6,201 nt of DNA from Prevotella sp. UBA7551. GTDB lineage: Bacteria; Bacteroidota; Bacteroidia; Bacteroidales; Bacteroidaceae. Location of the stretch: assembly GCA_002479145.1 (NCBI GenBank), contig DLLX01000069.1, positions 45,448 to 51,648 on the forward strand. Reading direction: 5' to 3'. The notes under the pieces were generated by a model. It ran no database searches. It worked only from the letters and a program-made list of their open reading frames with translations, and was not told where the DNA came from. Positions 1 to 5,852 of this stretch are shown here, one piece after another. Position 1 is the first letter of the stretch, and every line of letters starts with the position of its first letter. The position numbers and the translations under genes were made by a program.

Positions 1-1262
1 GCATACTGATCGTCCCGGATGAAAGAAGTGCAGACACGGAGTCCCTCCTGCTCACTGCCCGTGGTGACAAGACAGATAGCTGAAACCCCATAGTACATCA
101 GTTCGTGCGCCAACTCGCCACTCGTCATGCCCGGATAGCCGATGGTAAAGTAGAAACCGTCGGCAATAGGCTGTTCCAAGTCCTTGTCATAGACAATATA
201 GAAATTATGACGGGTAAAGATTTCCTTCAGCTTATGTGCACGTTCCCCATAGACTTTGATATCACTGCGGAAGTCGAACTTTCCGTCTGCTGCTGCCTTC
301 AGCATGGCCGCCATGGCATATTGAGCACTATGGCTCGTGCCAGAGGACAGCGCATAGAGCATACGCGTGGAGAAAACGGGGCCAAAGGGAAGTCCCTCAT
401 AGCGGGCGGCAAGGTCAGGAAAGACGCGGTGGTAGAGCTTATCACCGATACATGTCACACCGATGCGCTCACCAGCGTAGCTGAATGCCTTCGAACCGCT
501 GATGAGCAGGATGTAGTTGTCCGTGTAGTGGGCCACAGAAGGCTGGTAGGGCGGATGGTAAGGACGGATGTCACGACGGAAGTCCATGGCGAAATAGGCC
601 AGATCCTCCATAATGATGCAATCGTATCGTGTAGCCAATTCGCCGATAGTACGCAGTTCCTCGTCCGTCAAGCAAATCCACGAAGGATTGTTGGGATTGG
701 AATAAACAATGGCGCAGATGTTGCCATCGCTGAGGTAGCTCTCCAGTTTCGGGCCAAGTTTCTCGCCACGGAAATTGTAGACATCAAACGTTTTATATTT
801 CGTACCCTGCACCTGCAACTGCATTTTCTGTACGGGAAATCCTGGGTCAATAAAGAGAACGGTGTCCTTTTTCTTGTCTGCCTGCGCACAAGTGAGGAAA
901 GAGGCATAAGTGCCTTGCATCGATCCGCAGACCGGCACGCACCCTTCAGGGGCAATGTCCACATTGATGAAGGCCTTGACAAATTCAGAAGCGGCCTCTT
1001 TCAAGGCGGGAAGGCCCTGGATGTCGGGATAACTGTTGGCGATTCCGTCCTGCAACGCCTTGATTTGTGCCTCGACGCCGACGTGTGCGGCAGGGAGTCC
1101 GGGGATGCCCATCTCCATCTTTATGAACTCAACACCACTTTCCTTCTCAGCCTGGGCAGCCACACCCTTCACCTCGCGGATGGTCGCTTTGGCGAAATCT
1201 TGGATACCATGCTTACGGATTGTGTCGTCTATCAATTGCTTGTTGATGGGGGTCGGCTTCAT
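1..1262 (-). CDS. PLP-dependent aminotransferase, class I/II (fold type I), 3' end beyond window
   Basis: This gene starts at ATG 1262-1260 and runs off the left edge; 420 residues are visible with no stop. It was found by reading the minus strand. The protein has the landmarks of a fold-type I aminotransferase: SNPNNPSW (188-195, PLP-contacting Asn192), EDLAY (219-223, Asp220 for the pyridine nitrogen and Tyr223), SGSKAFSYAGERIG (255-268, Schiff-base Lys258, phosphate-binding Ser255 and Arg266) and GLRVCTSF (407-414, Arg409 as the substrate-carboxylate arginine). All catalytic landmarks are therefore inside the window, and probably only a few C-terminal residues are missing. The start overlaps the iorB stop as ATGA, which suggests translational coupling. 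The likely role is cytoplasmic transamination between an amino acid and its 2-oxo acid. An aromatic substrate is inferred only from the iorAB neighbours, since the sequence does not fix specificity. Family assignment is secure; substrate is not. Confidence 0.93.
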   Translation of the reverse strand, partial: MKPTPINKQLIDDTIRKHGIQDFAKATIREVKGVAAQAEKESGVEFIKMEMGIPGLPAAHVGVEAQIKALQDGIANSYPDIQGLPALKEAASEFVKAFINVDIAPEGCVPVCGSMQGTYASFLTCAQADKKKDTVLFIDPGFPVQKMQLQVQGTKYKTFDVYNFRGEKLGPKLESYLSDGNICAIVYSNPNNPSWICLTDEELRTIGELATRYDCIIMEDLAYFAMDFRRDIRPYHPPYQPSVAHYTDNYILLISGSKAFSYAGERIGVTCIGDKLYHRVFPDLAARYEGLPFGPVFSTRMLYALSSGTSHSAQYAMAAMLKAAADGKFDFRSDIKVYGERAHKLKEIFTRHNFYIVYDKDLEQPIADGFYFTIGYPGMTSGELAHELMYYGVSAICLVTTGSEQEGLRVCTSFIRDDQY

Positions 1263-1831
1263 CTCTGCGCCTCCTTTCCAAGTTCGAGCGCCTTGAAGTT
1301 GTCCTCGACAACGCGTTCTCCCTTTCTGCCGAAGATGACACGGATGGCATCTTTCAGCTTGTCAAACTCTATGCCCAGCGCCTTCTGAGCCGCACCGAGC
1401 AGAATCATATTGGCCGAACGGGGAATGTTATGCTCCTTGGCCACTTCCTCGATGTTGATTCGGATGACATGTTCCAACTTGGCGTAGTCTGCATCGAGTA
1501 CAGCCATGTCGGGATAGTTGGGGATATTGACAAAGGGCGTGTTGGAAGTGATAATCCATCCGTCCTTCTTCAGGTACGGAAGGTAACGCAAAGCCTCCAT
1601 CGGCTCCATGGAAATGATAACGTCAGCCTGGCCCATGGCGATGCGGTCGCTGTTGATGGGTGACGAGCTTAGGCGGAGATTGCTCTGCACGGCACCGCCA
1701 CGTTGCGACATTCCGTGTACCTCAGCCTGCTTGATATAAAGGTTTTCGTTCATGGCCGCCTGACCGATGACCGTGGCAATGGAGAGGATTCCTTGTCCGC
1801 CCACGCCACAAAGTATGATGTCTGTCTTCAT
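1259..1831 (-). CDS. iorB: Indolepyruvate (arylpyruvate):ferredoxin oxidoreductase, beta subunit
   Basis: The protein is 190 aa, the usual size for IorB, and is the gamma-like (POR/KOR gamma-domain) subunit. With IorA it catalyses CoA- and ferredoxin-dependent oxidative decarboxylation of aryl-pyruvates, or the reverse, in the cytoplasm. Visible family signatures are the N-terminal CGVGGQGIL (8-16), AEVHGMSQRGGAV (36-48, the strongly conserved HGMxQRGG block), and later IPRSANMILLGA (137-148). The start chosen is ATG 1831-1829 (MKTDIILCG), because the family begins just before this beta strand. An in-frame ATG at 1882 would add 17 non-conserved residues encoded partly by an mRNA hairpin, so it was rejected. 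There is no Shine-Dalgarno sequence; the upstream region is A-rich, as is common in Bacteroidota. The gene lies 100 nt after iorA, and its TGA overlaps the aminotransferase ATG by 4 bp. Confidence 0.95.
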   Translation of the reverse strand: MKTDIILCGVGGQGILSIATVIGQAAMNENLYIKQAEVHGMSQRGGAVQSNLRLSSSPINSDRIAMGQADVIISMEPMEALRYLPYLKKDGWIITSNTPFVNIPNYPDMAVLDADYAKLEHVIRINIEEVAKEHNIPRSANMILLGAAQKALGIEFDKLKDAIRVIFGRKGERVVEDNFKALELGKEAQR

Positions 1832-1867
1832 TGGTTTTGAATGCTTTTTGATTGATTGTTGTCGGAT

Positions 1868-1904
1868 GGGGCCGCATGGCATGCGAGCATGCCGTGCAAG
1901 CCCC
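1868..1904 (-). other. Strong intercistronic hairpin between iorA and iorB
   Basis: On the mRNA (minus) strand, GGGGC (1904-1900) pairs with GCCCC (1872-1868). Inside that, after a small TT/G internal loop, GCACGGCATG (1897-1888) pairs with CATGCCATGC (1883-1874) with one C-A mismatch, around a CTCG loop (1887-1884). There is no U-tract after it (the sequence continues CATCCGACAACAATC), so it does not look like an ordinary intrinsic terminator. It could act as an RNA-processing or stability element, or attenuate iorB relative to iorA. The fold is read directly from the sequence; the function is inferred. Confidence 0.6.
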
Positions 1905-1931
1905 TTGAATTGACTTTCTTTTCCTCCTCGT

Positions 1932-3557
1932 TTACTTCTGCCCGGCGGCCTTCTTTGCCTCAGCAGCCCTCTTCTGCTTGAGGTGGCGCTGCAGCGTGTT
2001 CATACACTCGCGGCGGGGAATGATCACGGAAGTGCCGTGGTAATCTATCTCCTCGCGGATAATCTTGGTAATCTCCGGCATATTCTTCGGCAGCGGAGTG
2101 ACCACTCTCAGATGGTCCTCGCTCACGCCCAAACCGCGGCAAATGGCCTCAAACTTGTTGGTTCCGGCACTGTCCTGTCCGCCTGTCATGGCCGTGGTAA
2201 GGTTGTCGGAGAGCACTACCACGATGTCGGAGTTCTCATTGATGGCGTCAAGCAGACCCGTCATGCCGCTGTGGGTGAACGTAGAGTCGCCGATGACCGC
2301 CACTGCCGGCCACTGTCCAGCATCGGCAGCGCCCTTCGCCATGCCGATGGAAGCGCCCATATCGACACAGGAATGAATGGCCTTGAACGGGGGAAGGAAT
2401 CCGAGCGTGTAGCAACCGATGTCGCCAAAGACCCGTGCATTGGGATAATCCTTCAGCACTTCGTTGAGCGCAGTGTAGACATCACGGTGTCCGCAGCCCT
2501 TACAGAACTGCGGTGGACGGTTGGCCAAATCGGGACAAGGCTCATACGCCTCTCCGGAAGGAAGGCCGAGCGCCTGCTTGAGGGCATCAGGCGACAACTC
2601 ACCCGTGCGGGGCAGCTCGCCCGTGAGGCGGCCTTTGATGACGGCATCGCCTGGCATGACACCACGCACCTGGTCTTCGATAAACGGTTGTCCCTCTTCC
2701 ACGACAAGCACCGCGTCACATTCTTTGGTCATACGGCGCACCAACTCCTTCGGAAGCGGATATTGAGAGACCTTGAGGACGGGGAACGGCACGCCGTCGG
2801 GGTAGCACTCGTTCAGGTAGTTGAAGGCAATGCCACTTGTGATGATGCCCAACGAGTGGTCTTTTCCGTCGATATATCGATTGAACGGACTTTCGACAGC
2901 ATCCTTTTCCAGCTGTACCTGCTGTCCGGTGACGATTTCGTTGCGCTTGCGGGCAAAGGCAGGAAGCAGCACCCAGTCGCTGGACTTGGCGTTATAGTTG
3001 ATTTCGTTCTGCTCGCGTGGCGTCTCCACAACGTTGACCACGGCACGAGAGTGGGCCATACGGGTGGTGACACGCATGAGCACGGGCAGGTGCATTTTCT
3101 CGGAGTAGTCGTAGGCCACGGCCATCATGTCGTAGGCCTCCTGCTGATTGCTCGGCTCAAAGGTAGGAATCATCGCAAACTTGCCGTAGAAGCGCGAGTC
3201 TTGCTCGTCTTGTGAGGAGTGCATGGAGGGGTCATCGGCAACCAATACGACGATACCCCCATTGGCACCGGTGATGGCGGAGTTGACAAACGGGTCGGCA
3301 GCCACGTTCAAGCCCACGTGCTTCATGCAGACCAGTGCGCGCTTACCCATATAGGACATGCCCAAAGCCTGCTCCATGGCCGTCTTTTCGTTGGTCGCCC
3401 AGCGGCGATGCACATTGCGTTCCTTGGCAAGCTGTGAGTTCTGGATGTACTCTGTAATCTCGGTGGAGGGTGTGCCAGGGTAAGCATAGACGCCGCTGAG
3501 ACCCGCGTCCAATGCGCCTTGGGCGATAGCCTCATCGCCTAAAAGTAGCTTTTTCAT
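1932..3557 (-). CDS. iorA: Indolepyruvate (arylpyruvate):ferredoxin oxidoreductase, alpha subunit, without C-terminal ferredoxin domain
   Basis: The protein is 541 aa and is the thiamine-diphosphate subunit that decarboxylates aryl-pyruvates to aryl-acetyl-CoA with ferredoxin as electron acceptor. The N-terminal POR-like pyrimidine-binding domain has YPGTPSTEITEYI (26-38), NEKTAMEQALG (56-66) and MKHVGLNVAADPF (78-90). The C-terminal TPP domain begins near FCKGCGHRDVY (351-361), then GDIGCYTLGFLPPF (378-391), MGASIGMAKGA (400-410), and the TPP/Mg motif GDS at 423-425 to Asn452, followed by TTAMTGGQDSAGT (454-466). Cys352, Cys355, Cys382 and Cys518 are candidates for a cluster near TPP. Many archaeal IorA proteins continue with a two-[4Fe-4S] ferredoxin domain (CxxCxxCxxxC motifs). 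Here the protein ends soon after RREC (515-518) with a Lys/Ala-rich tail (527-541). The start at ATG 3557 is supported by alignment of MKKLLLGDEA with the family N-terminus; no Shine-Dalgarno is present. iorB follows after 100 nt. Confidence 0.95.
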   Translation of the reverse strand: MKKLLLGDEAIAQGALDAGLSGVYAYPGTPSTEITEYIQNSQLAKERNVHRRWATNEKTAMEQALGMSYMGKRALVCMKHVGLNVAADPFVNSAITGANGGIVVLVADDPSMHSSQDEQDSRFYGKFAMIPTFEPSNQQEAYDMMAVAYDYSEKMHLPVLMRVTTRMAHSRAVVNVVETPREQNEINYNAKSSDWVLLPAFARKRNEIVTGQQVQLEKDAVESPFNRYIDGKDHSLGIITSGIAFNYLNECYPDGVPFPVLKVSQYPLPKELVRRMTKECDAVLVVEEGQPFIEDQVRGVMPGDAVIKGRLTGELPRTGELSPDALKQALGLPSGEAYEPCPDLANRPPQFCKGCGHRDVYTALNEVLKDYPNARVFGDIGCYTLGFLPPFKAIHSCVDMGASIGMAKGAADAGQWPAVAVIGDSTFTHSGMTGLLDAINENSDIVVVLSDNLTTAMTGGQDSAGTNKFEAICRGLGVSEDHLRVVTPLPKNMPEITKIIREEIDYHGTSVIIPRRECMNTLQRHLKQKRAAEAKKAAGQK

Positions 3558-3605
3558 CTGATTTCGGTTTTTATTATGATAGTTGATGTTTCTTTTCGGT
3601 TGGAA

Positions 3606-3639
3606 GGGAAGTCTGGATCAGTAACCTGACCAGCCTCCC
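3606..3639 (-). terminator. Bulged hairpin between dpp4 and iorA; possible (partial) terminator or attenuator
   Basis: On the mRNA strand, GGGAGG (3639-3634) + CTGG (3633-3630) + TCAG (3629-3626) pair with CTGA (3621-3618), CCAG (3616-3613) and CTTCCC (3611-3606) around a GTTA loop. This gives 14 pairs, one of them G-U, with two single-base bulges (T, A) in the 3' arm. It lies 20 nt after the dpp4 stop and about 50 nt before the iorA start. Only CTTCCCTTCC follows rather than a clear U-run, so termination may be weak or absent. No TTTG/TAnnTTTG promoter was seen between the hairpin and iorA, so read-through from dpp4 remains possible. An alternative role is an mRNA 3'-end stabiliser or processing site. 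Confidence 0.4.
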
Positions 3640-3659
3640 CTTAGCCTTTTGCCTTATTT

Positions 3660-5852
3660 CTAAAGGTTCTCGCAGAACCACTCCGCAACCTGTCTGAGCA
3701 GATGAATGCGGGTGTTTCCGCCGTAGATGCTGTGATTGCGGTTGGTATACAGATTCTCTTTGAAGTCCTTGTCCGCTTGCACAAGTGCCTCGGAATATTC
3801 AAAGACATTCTGTGGATGAACGTTGTCATCGGCCATACCGTGACAGAGGAGCAACCGACCGTGAAGATTCTTCGCGCGAACCGACGGGTTAAGGGCGTAG
3901 CCAGTGGGATTCTCCTTTGGCGTTCTCATGAACCGCTCGGTATAGACACTGTCGTAGAAACGCCAGTTGGTGGGCGGCGCAATGGCCACTCCAGCCTTGA
4001 ATACGGGCCGTCCCTCGCTCATGCTCATCAAGGTACAGAAGCCACCGTAGCTCCATCCCCAGATGCCAATGCGCGAAGCGTCGACATAGGGCTGCTTTCC
4101 GAGCCACAAGGCGGCCTCAACCTGATCCTTCGACTCCAGGTCTCCAAGGTTCAGATAGGTGCATTTCTCAAACGCCGCACCACGTCCTCCCGTACCGCGC
4201 CCATCGACACAGACGATGATATAGCCCCGCTGCGTGAGGTAATAGTCGTAGAGGCCGCCATTTCCCATCGAGCCGATGCTCCAACTGTCGGTCACTTGCT
4301 GACTGCCGGGGCCGCTATACTGGTGCATGATGACAGGATAGCGCTTCGACGAGTCAAAGTCTGCCGGCTTGATCATCCATCCATTGAGCGACACACCCTC
4401 TGAGGTGGTAAACGTAAAGAACTCTTTCTTGGCCTGACCCAGCTGCGCCAGTTTCTCCATAAGCTTGTCGTTGTTGAGCACCTCGCGCATCTCCTTTCCC
4501 TTCTGGTTGATGACGGTGTACACATAGGGATGGTCGGCGTCGCTCCAGCAGTTGAGGAAGTAGCGGTAATCGCCTGAGAAAGTGGCATCGTTCCACCCCT
4601 CCTTACCAGCAAGAGCGGTCACGCGCCCTTTCTTGTCGGCCACATAGACCTCGCGCTGCGTCGGAGAGCGGCGGGCAGCTTGGAAATAGGTGTTGCCCGT
4701 GGCGGCATCGTAGCCATAGATGGCTGTCACGTCGTAATCGCCTTTCTCTATCTGCCGCAGGAGTTTTCCATCCTTATTATATAGGTAGAGGTGCATGTGG
4801 CCGTCACGATCGGAGGGCACAAGGATGTGGTCCTTCATAATGGCGATGTCGGCCATGGCCTCCTCCTTGACATATTTCGCGACGCTTTCTTCCAGCAGAA
4901 GGCTCGTCTTGCCGGTCTGTGGGTTGGCATTGTAAAGGCGGAGACAGTCTTGATGGCGGTTCATGGTGTAGAGAATGATGCGCCCGGCATCCGCCGTTGA
5001 CTTGATGCGGGGAATGTATCCATCGGCATCGAGGGGCAGGTCATACTGCCTCGTGGTGCCGTCGTCGAGGTGGTACACCCAGGCCGAGACCTTGGAGTTG
5101 TCCTCTCCCGCCTTCGGGTACTTGTAACTGTACTCTCCCGGATAGGTTTCATATTGCTCCTTAGTAGGACACAGCCCGGCAAAAAGCTGCAACGAGTAGG
5201 TCTTCACACCACTTTCGTCATAGCGTATCCAGCTCAGCGTGCGACTGTCCGCACTCCAGGCGAGGGCATTGTTGAAGGCAAATTCCTCCTCGTTCACCCA
5301 GTCGGGCAGACCGTTGATGACCTCGTTAAACTTGCCATCGGTCGTTATCTGCCGCTCCGTCGTCCCATCGGTGATGTAGATGTTGTTCTTTCTCACAAAA
5401 GCAATCTTCTTTCCGTCGGGCGAGAAGGTGGGAATCTGCTGCGCACCATGCTCCGAGAGTTTGTGAAGCTCCTTGCTCTGGATGTCGTAGACGTAGAAGT
5501 CGGCGGTGTAGGAGCGACGGTAGATGGGCTTATAGTTGGTCTCGATGAGCAGATGCCGTCCGTCATCGGCCATCTGATAACCATCGAAAGCCTCGATTTT
5601 CTCGCCTTTCGTGTCGTTGAGGTCGAATATCACCCCGGTTTCCTTGCCCGTGACAAAAGAATATTTCACTACTTCCTTCCGGTCTGCGGAGATTTGGGCA
5701 TACTCCGAAGTCCCATGGATGGGACGAAGTCCGGAGATGCGCTGGGCAGCATACTTTCTGCCCACAACATCTTTCAGTGTAAGCGGCTCGCCAGCATGCA
5801 GGTTCACTGCCGTGGAGAGCAAAAGAGCACACATAATTAAGAAGTTTTTCAT
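3660..5852 (-). CDS. dpp4: Dipeptidyl peptidase IV (S9B family prolyl dipeptidyl peptidase), exported
   Basis: The protein is 730 aa, the usual size for Bacteroidales DPP IV, and releases N-terminal X-Pro (and X-Ala) dipeptides. A signal peptide is clear: MKN, hydrophobic FLIMCALLLSTAV (4-16), probable cleavage after NLHA (17-20), giving a periplasmic or surface location. Residues from about 40 to 480 form the DPPIV N-terminal beta-propeller. DWVNEEEF (184-191) carries the Glu189/Glu190 pair that binds the substrate amino terminus. The C-terminal alpha/beta-hydrolase domain has GWSYGGF (599-605, nucleophile Ser601), Tyr512 in QYSGPGS (oxyanion), YDSVYTER (633-640, S1 pocket), ADDNVH (674-679, Asp675 and Asn677) and NHSIYGG (706-712, His707). 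The Asp-to-His spacing of 32 equals that of human DPP4 (708/740). The start at ATG 5852 fits the signal peptide. A Bacteroidetes promoter lies about 130 bp upstream. The gene is intact with no missing catalytic residue. Confidence 0.97.
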   Translation of the reverse strand: MKNFLIMCALLLSTAVNLHAGEPLTLKDVVGRKYAAQRISGLRPIHGTSEYAQISADRKEVVKYSFVTGKETGVIFDLNDTKGEKIEAFDGYQMADDGRHLLIETNYKPIYRRSYTADFYVYDIQSKELHKLSEHGAQQIPTFSPDGKKIAFVRKNNIYITDGTTERQITTDGKFNEVINGLPDWVNEEEFAFNNALAWSADSRTLSWIRYDESGVKTYSLQLFAGLCPTKEQYETYPGEYSYKYPKAGEDNSKVSAWVYHLDDGTTRQYDLPLDADGYIPRIKSTADAGRIILYTMNRHQDCLRLYNANPQTGKTSLLLEESVAKYVKEEAMADIAIMKDHILVPSDRDGHMHLYLYNKDGKLLRQIEKGDYDVTAIYGYDAATGNTYFQAARRSPTQREVYVADKKGRVTALAGKEGWNDATFSGDYRYFLNCWSDADHPYVYTVINQKGKEMREVLNNDKLMEKLAQLGQAKKEFFTFTTSEGVSLNGWMIKPADFDSSKRYPVIMHQYSGPGSQQVTDSWSIGSMGNGGLYDYYLTQRGYIIVCVDGRGTGGRGAAFEKCTYLNLGDLESKDQVEAALWLGKQPYVDASRIGIWGWSYGGFCTLMSMSEGRPVFKAGVAIAPPTNWRFYDSVYTERFMRTPKENPTGYALNPSVRAKNLHGRLLLCHGMADDNVHPQNVFEYSEALVQADKDFKENLYTNRNHSIYGGNTRIHLLRQVAEWFCENL

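Noticed and set aside
105..1388. 427-codon open frame on the plus strand
   Set aside because: It is antisense to the aminotransferase and iorB, has no recognisable domain, and crosses the boundary of two real genes. It is a by-product of codon bias in the minus-strand genes.
1832..1882. Longer iorB starting at ATG 1882
   Set aside because: The 17 extra residues are not family-like, the start codon lies inside the hairpin stem, and IorB proteins begin right before the (V/I)xxGVGGQG strand.
3158..3165. TACCTTTG promoter-like motif on the minus strand inside iorA
   Set aside because: No TTTG lies at the required spacing of about 20 nt upstream, and it sits in the middle of a conserved gene.
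1983..3215. 410-codon open frame on the plus strand
   Set aside because: It is antisense to iorA, whose family motifs are unambiguous. The plus-strand product is His/Val/Arg-rich without any domain pattern.
3665..3679. GGTTCT/AGAACC 6-bp inverted repeat at the dpp4 stop as a terminator
   Set aside because: The stem is short with a 3-nt loop and lies inside the last codons. Only TTT follows, and the hairpin at 3606-3639 is the better candidate.
5070..5840. 256-codon and other plus-strand frames opposite dpp4 (also 3702-4403 and 5611-5916)
   Set aside because: They are shadows of the DPP IV gene, with no promoter or start signal on the plus strand and no family resemblance.
5790..5852. DPP IV as a lipoprotein through Cys8
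   Set aside because: The Cys sits too close to the N-terminus and FLIMC is not a lipobox; a standard signal peptide cut after NLHA fits better.
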